Shown one piece after another: positions 39,954-48,252 of a DNA stretch of 64,000 nucleotides. Source of the stretch: DASQFQ01 sp963730115 (GTDB taxonomy: Bacteria; Actinomycetota; Thermoleophilia; Solirubrobacterales; Solirubrobacteraceae); assembly GCA_963730115.1 (NCBI GenBank), contig CAVSQM010000012.1:496001-560000 (forward strand). The letters run 5' to 3'. The notes under the pieces were generated by a model. It ran no database searches and had not been told where the DNA came from. It saw only the letters and a list, made by a program, of their open reading frames with translations. The position numbers were made by a program, and so were the translations under genes. Each line of letters begins with the position of its first letter. The stretch's first letter is position 1.

Positions 39954-41255
39954 ATGCTGCGCAGGGAGAGCGGACAGATCCTCCCGGGCCTGATCATGCT
40001 GATGCTGGCGATCCTGGCGATCGGCACGCTGGCCTTCACGGTCGGGAAGGCCGCCGTCCTCCGCTCCGACGCCCAGACCGCCGCCGACGCCGCTGCCCTG
40101 GCCGGCGCCCGCAACATCCGCGACCAGCTGATCGCGCAGGTCGCCACCACCGGGACCTCGGACTTCGCGCGCGTCAACGAGTCGCTCGTGCGCGCCGCCG
40201 CCACCACCTACGCGCGCAAGAACGACGCCCGCCTCACCCAGATGAAGATGGAGGGGGCCGACGTCCGCGCCTGGGTGACGACCGAGGAGAAGATCGACCC
40301 GCCGAAGGAGAACAAGGAGGGCAAGGCGTCGGCGCGGGCCCGCGTCGAGCTCGTTGCCGCGGTGGCGGGTCCGACCGGCGCCGGGGGCGGCGGCGGTACC
40401 TACGACCCGATCTCCGAGGCGGAGTGGAAGGCGCTGGCGAAGAAGATCAAGCAGCCCGCCGACTGCGACGACCTCTACACGCTCGGCCGCTTCCTGCAGT
40501 CGCACGGCGCCATCACGGGCGAGAACGCGCGCCTCGGCGACCCGCCCAAGTCGACCGCCGACGGCGAGCGCAGCAAGACGTCGTGGCACTACAAGTGCGG
40601 CAACTCGGGCGCCATCGACCTCAACTACGCGGGCAACGAGAAGGGGATCATCGACTCGCAGATCGACTGGTTCCAGAAGCTCGGCTTCAACACGATCTGG
40701 CAGGAGCCCAACCACTACGACCACGTGCACATCAACCCCGGCACGGGCGCGGGCATCGATCTCGGCGGCGGCGCGGCCGGCCCGCTGCAGGACACCTTCC
40801 TCGAGGTCAAGCTCGTCGACTGGGACGCGCCGGCGCCGGTCGGGCTGGCCGCGCAGTTCGTGGGCGGGCCCGGCGGGATCCCGTTCGGGCCGCCCGACCC
40901 GCGGGTGGCGAACGCGATGTGCGACGTGCTCGACCGTATGAACGTGTCGCCCAAGGTGCGCCTGGCGGCGTGGGAGACGGCGATCGTGGAATCGGGCGTG
41001 AAGGCGCTCGACTGGGGGGACCGCGACTCCGAGGGGCCGTTCCAGCAGCGCCCGTCGAAGGGCTGGGGGACGCCGGAGCAGGTCCGCGATCCGTACTACG
41101 CGACGGCGGAGTTCGTGCGCCGGGCGAAGCGGATCGAGCACAAGTACGCGGACCCGGGCGACCTGGCGCAGGCCGTGCAGATCTCCGGCCACCCGGAGCG
41201 CTACGCGCAGCGGGCGGGCCAGGCCGCGGCACTCAACGACAAGTTCTGCGGCTGA
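39954..41255 (+). CDS. TadG-like pilus protein fused to cell-wall-hydrolase-like domains
   Basis: A 433-residue protein. Residues 1-55 are TadG-like: ESGQILPGLIML, a long helix, then DAQTAADAAALAGARN. Residues about 155-265 carry WHYKCGNSGAIDLNY and PNHYDHVHINPG (254-263), resembling zinc D-Ala-D-Ala or endopeptidase sites. Residues about 315-425 read AAWETAIVESGVKALDWGD and GPFQQRPSKGWGTPEQVRDP, as in actinobacterial lysozyme-like domains. The ATG at 39954 follows a TACGCT -10 by 9 bases; an upstream ATG at 39855 is unlikely. It is divergent from the tad operon. Confidence 0.78.
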   Translation: MLRRESGQILPGLIMLMLAILAIGTLAFTVGKAAVLRSDAQTAADAAALAGARNIRDQLIAQVATTGTSDFARVNESLVRAAATTYARKNDARLTQMKMEGADVRAWVTTEEKIDPPKENKEGKASARARVELVAAVAGPTGAGGGGGTYDPISEAEWKALAKKIKQPADCDDLYTLGRFLQSHGAITGENARLGDPPKSTADGERSKTSWHYKCGNSGAIDLNYAGNEKGIIDSQIDWFQKLGFNTIWQEPNHYDHVHINPGTGAGIDLGGGAAGPLQDTFLEVKLVDWDAPAPVGLAAQFVGGPGGIPFGPPDPRVANAMCDVLDRMNVSPKVRLAAWETAIVESGVKALDWGDRDSEGPFQQRPSKGWGTPEQVRDPYYATAEFVRRAKRIEHKYADPGDLAQAVQISGHPERYAQRAGQAAALNDKFCG

Positions 41256-41758
41256 TGATGCGGCGACTCCTGGGCGTGTCCGTGATCTGCCTGGCGCTCG
41301 CCGGGTGCGGCGGGGGCTCCGACGAGGAGCCGGCGGCGGGCACGGGTGGCGAGCCCGCGGTGAAGATCCCGCCGGCCGCGACGCCGCAGCCGCTCGCCTA
41401 CGAGCCGGGCGCCAAGCCCGCGCTGGCCGCGGGCGCGATCGGCGTGGTGGACCTCCGCAACCGCGTCGGCGTCGAGCCGACGTCGATGGACGTCAACCGC
41501 GAGCAGGAGCTGCAGCAGCTCCGGTGGGCGGGCTGGGGCACGCCGCGCGCGACCGGCCGCGCTCGCGTCCGCACGCTCGTCTGCGAGCCGAGCTGCGTCA
41601 ACGGGCTCGTGCAGGAGTCCAGCGCGGTGATCGTGCTGTCGCAGCCGAAGCCGTGCGGGGAGCGGCGCTACTACACCCGCGCGACGATGACCTACGAGGA
41701 GCCGGGCACGGGCAAGACCCGCGCCCCGGCCACCTACTTGCGGACGCCGCCCTGCTGA
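41255..41758 (+). CDS. Uncharacterised lipoprotein
   Basis: A 167-residue protein with lipoprotein signal MMRRLLGVSVICLALAGC (lipobox LAGC), a low-complexity linker, then a small domain with DVNREQELQQLRWAGWG and two conserved-looking Cys (LVCEPSCVNGLV). The first ATG at 41255 overlaps the stop of the TadG fusion (TGATG), so it is translated with it. The family is not identified. Its end overlaps the convergent gene by 25 bases. Confidence 0.78.
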   Translation: MMRRLLGVSVICLALAGCGGGSDEEPAAGTGGEPAVKIPPAATPQPLAYEPGAKPALAAGAIGVVDLRNRVGVEPTSMDVNREQELQQLRWAGWGTPRATGRARVRTLVCEPSCVNGLVQESSAVIVLSQPKPCGERRYYTRATMTYEEPGTGKTRAPATYLRTPPC

Positions 41759-42681
41759 TGCGACTGCGCGCGACGACGGGGGCGGCCGCGATGGCCGCAC
41801 AGCGGGCACGGCGAGCGGGCGATCAGCTCGCGGCACCAGCGGCAGGCCCACGGATCGACGCCGGCCAGCAGGTCCTCGGCCAGCTCCTCCACGTCGACCG
41901 GGAAGACCACGCTCTCGACCACCTTCTGCGTCCCCCACCACGACGGGCCGTTGGGCGTCGCCTCGACTTCGGCGCTGGGCAGCCCGCCGAGCGCGCGGTT
42001 GACGATGTCCTTGGACCAGCTCGGGTCGCCGTTGCGCGGGGCGATGACCATGCGCGACGGGCGCGCGATCTCCGGCAGCGGGACGCCCGGCTCGCCGGAG
42101 GCCAGCTTGTGGACGGACGGCTCCGGCCAGCTCGAGACGCCGAACGCGCTGTTCGGCCCGAGCGAGGCGAGGTGCTGGCCGAAGCTCGGCGCGGGCGCGC
42201 TGAGTCCGGACACGGACCCGAGCCACGTGAAGACGTGCAGCTCGCTCTCGAGCTCGGGCAGCACGGAGGCCAGCACGCCGGCCGAGGGCATGTGCGGGGC
42301 GAGGCTCGACGCCAGCGAGCACAGCACGGCGCCGGCCAGCGGCGGCAGCGCGGTCTCGTGGACGGCGACGCGGTCGGTGTCGAGCATCGAGCGCGCCATC
42401 GCCAGGCGCAGCGCGCCCTCGGGTGCGAACCACTGCGGCAGCACGGCGATCACGGCGCCGCCTGCCTCGATTCCGGACGAGAGCGCCTGGACGAGCACGT
42501 CCGCCTCCTCGGCGGACGGCGGCTCGAGCACGGCGTCGATCCGTCCTTCGGTCCCGACGAACCGCTCGGGCTTGAGGCCGAACGCCAGGATCACCGGAAC
42601 CGGGCGCTCGCCGGAGCGATCCGATGCCTGTCCGTCCGGGTTAGCGGGCACAACATGAACATAGTGATCAACGGAGGCCAC
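41734..42681 (-). CDS. Uncharacterised protein with C-terminal zinc ribbon
   Basis: A 315-residue protein I do not recognise. It has no signal peptide. The C-terminal segment WACRWCRELIARSPCPLCGH holds two CxxC pairs, a likely zinc ribbon, followed by an Arg/Gln-rich tail. The middle is a mixed alpha/beta region (VHKLASGEPGVPLPEIARP). The GTG at 42681 is chosen because longer starts run into the divergent gene. An origin as a regulator or adaptor is a guess only. Confidence 0.65.
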   Translation of the reverse strand: MASVDHYVHVVPANPDGQASDRSGERPVPVILAFGLKPERFVGTEGRIDAVLEPPSAEEADVLVQALSSGIEAGGAVIAVLPQWFAPEGALRLAMARSMLDTDRVAVHETALPPLAGAVLCSLASSLAPHMPSAGVLASVLPELESELHVFTWLGSVSGLSAPAPSFGQHLASLGPNSAFGVSSWPEPSVHKLASGEPGVPLPEIARPSRMVIAPRNGDPSWSKDIVNRALGGLPSAEVEATPNGPSWWGTQKVVESVVFPVDVEELAEDLLAGVDPWACRWCRELIARSPCPLCGHRGRPRRRAQSHQQGGVRK

Positions 42682-42724
42682 GCCTTGGTACGGACGCCCG
42701 GCGCTGGCACCATGTAGGAGCGAT

Positions 42725-43958
42725 ATGGAGATCGTCCTCGCACTCGCCGCCGTCCTGGGCATCAGCCTCATCGCCATCCCCCGCCTCCGCCGTCGACGTC
42801 GCGGGCGTGTCCACGCGAAGGCCGGGAAGCAATGGACGACGAGCCACGCCGCCCGGCGCCGCTCCGCCAACGGGAGCGCGAACGGCAGCCGCACGCGCTC
42901 CCGCTCGCGCGGCCGCACCGCCGCGGTCGCCACCGGCGCGGGCGCCACGGGCGCGACCTACGCGACGGCCTCCGACGGCGAGCTCGACTGGGACGACGAT
43001 CTCGACTGGGGCGGCGACACCGCCGTCGCGGAACCGCCGCCGCCTGCGCAGGACGAGCCGCCCGCGGCGAGCAACGGCAGCGCCCCGCCCGCCGCCGCCC
43101 CGACCTGGGACGAGGAGCCCGAGTGGGACGACTGGGACGACGTCGAGGAGCCCGCGGCAGCCAACGGGAACGCCCCCGCCGACGCCGCGCCTCCGCCCTC
43201 GCCAGAGACCGCCGCTCCGGCCGTTTCCGAGGCCGCCCCTGAGACCGATCCTTCGGCCGAAGACACGCCGGAGCCCGATGCTCCGCCCGCCGACGCGGGT
43301 CCCGTCGAGCACGCGCCGACCGACTGGGACTGGGAGCCTGCGCCCTCCGTCGCAGCCTGCCTCCGCGGCCGACAAGGACGCGGACTGGGACTGGGAGCCC
43401 GAGCCGGCTCCCGCGCCCGCGCCGAAGCCGCCGCGCCGCAAGCTCAACCCGCTGGTGCTCGTCGCGCTCTACGCGGCCTTCGGCATCGGCGTGATCGTGA
43501 TCGGCGTCAGCGTGCTCACGAGCGCGATGTCCGGCAAGGACGACCCGCCGTCCCGGACCTCGTCGCAGGCGGCCGTGGAGCCGACCGCCACGCCGACACC
43601 GCCCGCCGCGACCGGCCCGACCGCCGCCGAGCGCGCCGAGTTCGCGCAGCTGCAGCGCGCGTTCGCCGACCAGCGCAGCGCCGCCGTCGGCCAGGAGGCC
43701 GCGGCCGTCCGCCGCGCCCAGCGCGCCCAGCGCGCCGCCCAGAAGGCCCGCGCCGCACGCCGCGCCGCGCGCCGCCGTGCCGCCGCCCGCCGGCGCGCCG
43801 CCGCCCGGCGCCGTGCCGCAGCGTCGCAGCCCCGGAGCACCACTCCGACGACCCCCACGCCGCCCACGTACACGCCTCAGGCCCCGCCCAGCGGCGGTGG
43901 AGGCGGCGGCGGTGGCGGAGGCGGCGGCGGTGGCGGCTGCGAGTTCTGCATCGAGTGA
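42725..43958 (+). CDS. Low-complexity membrane protein ending in a poly-Gly CxxC tail (frame-disrupted)
   Basis: Order of parts: N-terminal helix (IVLALAAVLGISLIAI), basic segment, long acidic Trp/Asp and Pro/Ala linker, a second helix (LVLVALYAAFGIGVIVIGV), an Ala/Arg-rich probable coiled coil, a Thr/Pro stretch, about 16 Gly, and the end CEFCIE. The frame shifts near 43345, between DWDWEPAP and SQPASAADKDADW. Removing one base gives 410 residues. A TAGGAG ribosome site precedes the ATG. Function unknown; composition suggests an envelope-spanning protein. Confidence 0.65.
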
Positions 43959-44289
43959 GGCCTGCCCGCGGCTCGACGGCCTGCCCGGCCGCGAGCTGAG
44001 CGGGGGCCTGCGCGTCGCCGAGGCCAACAGCCGCGGGTCCCGCATGAAGGGCCTGGCGAAGCTCGACGTCATGCCCGAGCGGCTCGCGCTGCACATCCCG
44101 CGCTGCCGCTCCGTGCACACGTTCACGATGCGCTTCCCGCTCGACCTGATCTGGCTCGGCAAGGACGGCCAGGTCGTCCGCGTCGACCCCGCCGTCCCGC
44201 CGCGGAGGCTCAAGTGGTGCCTGAAGGCCCGCTCGGTCGTCGAGGCGAACGCCGGCACCGCCGACCGCTTCGTCGGCGCCGGGCTCTAG
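43930..44289 (+). CDS. DUF192 family protein
   Basis: The conserved core is LRVAEANSRGSRMKGLAKLD, IPRCRSVHTFTMRFPLDLIWLG and an NAGTADRF-type ending, all typical of small DUF192 proteins of unknown function. The start is unclear. A GTG at 43930 is in frame but inside the previous gene. A GTG at 43955 overlapping its stop would need one missing base. The stop abuts the palindromic repeat. Confidence 0.7.
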   Translation: MAAASSASSEACPRLDGLPGRELSGGLRVAEANSRGSRMKGLAKLDVMPERLALHIPRCRSVHTFTMRFPLDLIWLGKDGQVVRVDPAVPPRRLKWCLKARSVVEANAGTADRFVGAGL

Positions 44290-44292
44290 CCC

Positions 44293-44339
44293 ACGAATGT
44301 CACCTCAACCACCCAGGAGGTGGTCGAGGTGACATTCGT
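44293..44339. repeat. Palindromic repeat between convergent DUF192 gene and prmA
   Basis: Arms 44293-44313 and 44319-44339 pair at 20 of 21 positions around a 5-base loop. The sequence is nearly identical to the inner palindrome at 28732-28779. It fills the gap between two stop codons and touches the prmA TGA. It has no T-run. A bidirectional terminator or a REP-like repeat is possible. Confidence 0.8.
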
Positions 44340-45157
44340 CACCGCTGGAGCAGCACCGCGGCCCACTCCCCACCGAACCGCCGGTCCTTCTCGATGAGGC
44401 CGTGCGCCGAGAACGCCGCCGCGACCTCGTCCGCCTCCTCGCGGAGCAGGCCCGACATGATCAGCCGGTTCGGCGGACGCTCGAGCAGCCGCGCCACGTC
44501 CAGCAGCAGCGGTCTCACCAGATTCGCGAGGACGGTCGGCGCGTACGGGGCGGGCTCGCGGCGGAGGTTCACGCGCCGCACCTCGATCGCGGCGCCGTTG
44601 CGCGAAGCGTTCTCCGCCGACGCCTCCAGCGACGCGGGCTCGACGTCGACCGCCAGCACCGGCTCGTAGCCCAGCCGCGCCGCCGCGATCGCGAGCACGC
44701 CGCTGCCCGAGCCCCAGTCGGCGAGGGCGCCGCCCGGGTCGAGCTCCAGCAGCAGCTCGAGGCACAGCCGCGTCGTGTGGTGCGCGCCCGTTCCGAACGC
44801 CTGGCCGGGGTCGATGACGAGGTCGATGCCGTCCTGGGAGGCAAGCGGCTCCTCCCACGGCGGCCGCACCCGCAGCCGCCGGAAGCGCCAGGCGACGTCG
44901 ACCGGCCGGTGCCAGGCCTTCCAGCGGTCTGCCCAGTCGTCGGGGACCTCGGAGGTCGACACCTCGACGAGGGTGTCGCCCGCCGCCGCGCGCACCGCCG
45001 GCAGGTCGGGCAGCTCGCCGGCGGCGCCGTAGAGCGCGTACTCGACGACGGCGTCATCGACATCCGACTCCTCCAACCCGCCCGGCGACAGCTCGAGCAG
45101 CTCCGCCAGCACGATCTCCGCCGCGGCGCGCGGCACGCGCACCGCGAGGCGGATCAC
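44339..45157 (-). CDS. prmA: Ribosomal protein L11 methyltransferase-like protein PrmA
   Basis: A 272-residue SAM-dependent methyltransferase: PDDWADRWKAWHRPVDV, DPGQAFGTGAHHTTRLCLELL, ADWGSGSGVLAIAAARLG (SAM site), VLANLVRPLLLD in the position of the NIxA motif. Here NLV replaces the usual NIL, a mild deviation. PrmA commonly lies next to dnaJ. The GTG start overlaps the dnaJ stop (GTGA). Confidence 0.9.
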   Translation of the reverse strand: MIRLAVRVPRAAAEIVLAELLELSPGGLEESDVDDAVVEYALYGAAGELPDLPAVRAAAGDTLVEVSTSEVPDDWADRWKAWHRPVDVAWRFRRLRVRPPWEEPLASQDGIDLVIDPGQAFGTGAHHTTRLCLELLLELDPGGALADWGSGSGVLAIAAARLGYEPVLAVDVEPASLEASAENASRNGAAIEVRRVNLRREPAPYAPTVLANLVRPLLLDVARLLERPPNRLIMSGLLREEADEVAAAFSAHGLIEKDRRFGGEWAAVLLQR

Positions 45158-46287
45158 CCGGCGAGCACCCGCTTGAGCTTGGCCAGCATCCCCTCGTCGG
45201 AACGCAGGTTGTCCTCGTTGATCGTCGCGGCGAAGTCCTGCAGCATCGAGCGCTGCTCGCGCGACAGCCGCCGCGGGATCGCCACGTTGACCACGACCCG
45301 CAGGTCGCCCGTCCGCCCGCGCGACAGCGGCGGCAGCCCGCGCCCGCGCAGCAGGATCGTCTCCCCCGGCTGCGTGCCGGCCGGGATCTCGAGCGGGACG
45401 TCGCCGTCGAAGGTCGGCACCTGCACCGTCGTCCCCAGCGCCGCCAGCGGCGCCGCGACGTCGATCACCGTGACCAGGTCCTCGCCGTCGCGCAGGAAGC
45501 GCTCGTCCTCGCGCACCCGCACCACGACGTAGAGGTCGCCCGGCGGCCCGCCGCGCTGGCCCGCGTGGCCGCGCCGCGTGAGCCGGATCCGCTGCCCGTC
45601 GGCGATCCCCGGCGGGATGTCGACCGCCACGCGGCGCTGCTCGCCGACCATGCCGGCGCCCTCGCACTCGCTGCACGGCGTCTCCGGGATCCGGCCCTCG
45701 CCCTCGCACTGGTCGCACACCGACGTCCGCACCAGCTGGCCGAACGCCGTGCGCGCCACCCGCTGGTGCTGGCCCGTGCCGTCGCAGCGCGGGCAGTCGA
45801 CGATCGGCGTGCCCGGCTCCGCGCCGTTGCCGTGGCAGCTGGGGCACAGCGCCGCCGCCTCGTAGGCGATCTCCACCTGCGCCCCGCGCGCGGCCTCGGC
45901 GAGGTCGATCGAAACGGCCATCACGACATCGCCGCCCTGGATCCCGCCCTGCCGGCCGCGGCGGCCGGCTCCGAACGCGGCGTCGAACCCGCCCGAGCCG
46001 AAGAAGGCGGAGAACAGGTCGCTGACCGACCCGAACGCGTCCATGTCCGGCGCGTAGCCGCGGCCGCGCAGCCCGTCCTCCCCGTAGGTGTCGTAGAGCC
46101 GGCGCCGCTCGGGGTCGGAGAGGACCTCGTAGGCGGCCGCCGCCTCCTTGAACTTCTCCTCCGCGTCGGGGTCGTGCGCGTTGACGTCCGGGTGCAGCTC
46201 GCGCGCCAGCCGCCGGAACGCCTTCTTGACGGCGGCGTCGTCGGCGCCGCGCTCGACGCCGAGCGTCTCGTAGTAGTCGCGGGCCAT
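45154..46287 (-). CDS. dnaJ: Chaperone DnaJ
   Basis: A 377-residue type I J-protein. J domain at residues 4-68 with HPD in LHPDVNAHDP, a G/F-rich stretch, four CxxCxGxG-type zinc repeats (CPSCHGNG, CPRCDGTG, CDQCEGEG, CSECEGAG) and a C-terminal substrate-binding region. It partners DnaK, which is not in the window. The ATG overlaps the hrcA stop by one base, as in the classical hrcA-dnaJ pair. Confidence 0.96.
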   Translation of the reverse strand: MARDYYETLGVERGADDAAVKKAFRRLARELHPDVNAHDPDAEEKFKEAAAAYEVLSDPERRRLYDTYGEDGLRGRGYAPDMDAFGSVSDLFSAFFGSGGFDAAFGAGRRGRQGGIQGGDVVMAVSIDLAEAARGAQVEIAYEAAALCPSCHGNGAEPGTPIVDCPRCDGTGQHQRVARTAFGQLVRTSVCDQCEGEGRIPETPCSECEGAGMVGEQRRVAVDIPPGIADGQRIRLTRRGHAGQRGGPPGDLYVVVRVREDERFLRDGEDLVTVIDVAAPLAALGTTVQVPTFDGDVPLEIPAGTQPGETILLRGRGLPPLSRGRTGDLRVVVNVAIPRRLSREQRSMLQDFAATINEDNLRSDEGMLAKLKRVLAG

Positions 46288-47315
46288 CAGGACTCGCCGT
46301 AGACGTCTTCGACGAAGTGCGAGAGCTGGACCGCCGCCGCGCGCACGGAGCGGATCGCCACCGCGTAGTCCATGCGCGTCGGCCCGATCACCGACACCGT
46401 CCCGAGGTTGCGCCGCGGCAGCCCGTAGTTGGCCGCCACCAGCGACAGCCCGTGCAGCGCCGGCGCGGCGTTCTCCTGCCCGATGCGCACGTAGAGGTCA
46501 CGCTCGGCGAGCGCGTCGGAGAGCACGCTCAGCAGCGTCACCCGCCGCTCGAGCATCTCCATCACCGCGTTGAGCTGCGTGATGTCCTGGAAGCGGTACT
46601 CGGACAGCAGCCGCGCGGCGCCGTCGACGTAGAGCGAGTCCTCGGCCGTCTCGGCCAGCTCGGTGAAGGCGGGCGCGAGCTGGGCGAGGAAGGCGCGCTC
46701 GGTGGCCGGCAGCGACGGGTCCTCGAGCCGGATGTGCAGCATGCGCGCGCCGAGGCCCATCCCCACCAGCTGCTCGTTGAGGTAGACGGCCGCCCACTCC
46801 GCCAGGCCTGGATCGACCGGCTTGTCGAACGCGAACACCCGCTTCGACACACCGCCGGTCGACGTGATGATCACCACCATCAGCACCTGCGGCTGCAGGG
46901 CGAGCACCTCGACGTGGCGGATCGTCGTCGTCGCGATCGGCGGCGCGGTGACGATCGCCAGCAGGTTCGTGACCTGGGAGAGGGTCTCGGCGGTCACGCG
47001 CATGGCCTCGTCGACCTCGCGGCGCGCCAGCGTGAGCTCCGGCGCCCGCGGCTCGACCGCCTTCGACGCGCGCTGCGGCAGCACGTGGTCGACGAAGTAG
47101 CGGTAGCCGCTGTCGGTCGGGACCCGCCCCGCGGAGGTGTGCGGGTGCGCGAGCAGCCCGAGCTCTTCGAGCACGACAAGCTCGTTGCGGATCGTCGACG
47201 GGCCGTGCTCGACCTCGCGGTCGGCGGCGAGCGCCTTCGAGCCCACGGGCTGGCCCGTGGCGGCGAAGCCGTCCACGACCTTGCCCAGCAGCAGCTCCTG
47301 GCGGGGCGAGAGCAT
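46287..47315 (-). CDS. hrcA: Heat-inducible transcription repressor HrcA
   Basis: A 342-residue repressor. The N-terminal winged helix has GQPVGSKALA and GPSTIRNELVVLEELGLL, followed by HTSAGRVPTDSGYRYFVD, the family signature. It binds CIRCE operators. No CIRCE inverted repeat is visible in the 27 bases upstream, so hrcA may not repress itself here. Confidence 0.95.
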   Translation of the reverse strand: MLSPRQELLLGKVVDGFAATGQPVGSKALAADREVEHGPSTIRNELVVLEELGLLAHPHTSAGRVPTDSGYRYFVDHVLPQRASKAVEPRAPELTLARREVDEAMRVTAETLSQVTNLLAIVTAPPIATTTIRHVEVLALQPQVLMVVIITSTGGVSKRVFAFDKPVDPGLAEWAAVYLNEQLVGMGLGARMLHIRLEDPSLPATERAFLAQLAPAFTELAETAEDSLYVDGAARLLSEYRFQDITQLNAVMEMLERRVTLLSVLSDALAERDLYVRIGQENAAPALHGLSLVAANYGLPRRNLGTVSVIGPTRMDYAVAIRSVRAAAVQLSHFVEDVYGES

Positions 47316-47322
47316 GTGTTCG

Positions 47323-47328
47323 ATTGTA
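47323..47328 (-). promoter_or_regulatory. Predicted -10 box of hrcA, leaderless
   Basis: TACAAT on the minus strand, 7 bases before the hrcA ATG; transcription would start at or next to the start codon. No -35 consensus is visible. Confidence 0.4.
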
Positions 47329-47342
47329 AGAAGGGGCCAGAA

Positions 47343-47735
47343 CTACTCGACGCGCAGCTCGGCCTTCGCCTTGCGGATGATCCTGCGCCCGTCCTGCTCT
47401 GCCTCGGCCTCGATCGTCGCCACGCCGTCCTCGACGCCCTTCACGCTGGCCGTGACCGCGATCTCCTGCTCGGGGAAGCCCATGCCGCGGAACTGGACCT
47501 CGAGCCGCCGCAGCGCCTCCGGCCCGTCGCCCGCCGCGTTGATCGCGCGCGCGACCTGGGACATCGTCCACAGGCCGTGCAGGATGCGGCCCGGGAGGCC
47601 GACCGACTGGGCGAACTCCTCGTCGATGTGGATGGGGTTGAAGTCGCCCGACGCGCCCGCGTAGCGGTAGGTGAGGTACTTGTCCGGCGTGACCTTGAGC
47701 TCGGGCAGGTCCTGGCCCGGTTCGAGCGCGCTCAT
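47343..47735 (-). CDS. MaoC-like dehydratase (HadB-like)
   Basis: A 130-residue hot-dog protein with the hydratase motif YAGASGDFNPIHIDEEFAQSVGLPG, holding the catalytic Asp and His, and HGLWTMSQVARAI. HadB-type subunits dehydrate 3-hydroxyacyl chains with a HadA-like partner, encoded just upstream with an ATGA overlap. In actinobacteria such pairs act in long-chain fatty acid synthesis. Confidence 0.85.
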   Translation of the reverse strand: MSALEPGQDLPELKVTPDKYLTYRYAGASGDFNPIHIDEEFAQSVGLPGRILHGLWTMSQVARAINAAGDGPEALRRLEVQFRGMGFPEQEIAVTASVKGVEDGVATIEAEAEQDGRRIIRKAKAELRVE

Positions 47736-48166
47736 CGGACGATGTTGGTCCACTTGCCGGTGACCACCGTCTCGCCGTCCTGGTTGGTCGAGCGGCTCTC
47801 GAAGACGAAGAACTTCAGGCCGCCGCGCTCGCTGACGTCCTTGATCTCGACCTCGGTGTCGATCTCGTCGCCGGCGACGACCGGAGCACCCCACACGAAC
47901 TCCTGGCCCCCGTGGACCATGCGGCCGAAGTCGATGCCGACGTCGGGGTCGAACAGCGCCGGGCCGATCGCGCGACCGGCGAAGACGACGGCGAACATCG
48001 GCGGCGCCACGACGTCCTTGTAACCGGCCTCGCGGGCTGCCTCGGGGTCGTGGTGGCGGGGATCCTCCTCGCCCACCGCGGCGGCGAACTCGCGCACCTT
48101 CTCGCGGCCCACGGCGTAGCTCATGGGCGGATACGTCTTCCCCACCGCATCGGTTTTCAGCGCCAA
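47732..48166 (-). CDS. MaoC N-terminal-type dehydratase (HadA-like)
   Basis: A 144-residue hot-dog protein: YAVGREKVREFAAAVGEEDP, VVAPPMFAVVFAGRAI, LVHGGQEF-like MVHGGQEFVWGAPVVAGDEI. It lacks the full hydratase motif and probably forms a heterodimer with the HadB-like product. The start is TTG at 48166, supported by a perfect AGGAGG (48172-48177) 5 bases upstream; no ATG fits. Confidence 0.85.
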   Translation of the reverse strand: MALKTDAVGKTYPPMSYAVGREKVREFAAAVGEEDPRHHDPEAAREAGYKDVVAPPMFAVVFAGRAIGPALFDPDVGIDFGRMVHGGQEFVWGAPVVAGDEIDTEVEIKDVSERGGLKFFVFESRSTNQDGETVVTGKWTNIVR

Positions 48167-48171
48167 GCTTG

Positions 48172-48177
48172 CCTCCT
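48172..48177 (-). promoter_or_regulatory. Ribosome binding site deciding a TTG start
   Basis: AGGAGG on the minus strand, spaced 5 bases from the TTG at 48166-48164. It fixes the start of the HadA-like gene. Confidence 0.7.
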
Positions 48178-48252
48178 GGTTACGGGGTCTGGACCCTACC
48201 TGGACCTTTGTGAGGTTCCCTCTGCCGCGAACCGTGGAACACTCCCGTTCAC

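Noticed and set aside
47316..47342. CIRCE operator before hrcA
   Set aside because: No 9-base inverted repeat of the CIRCE type in this short region.
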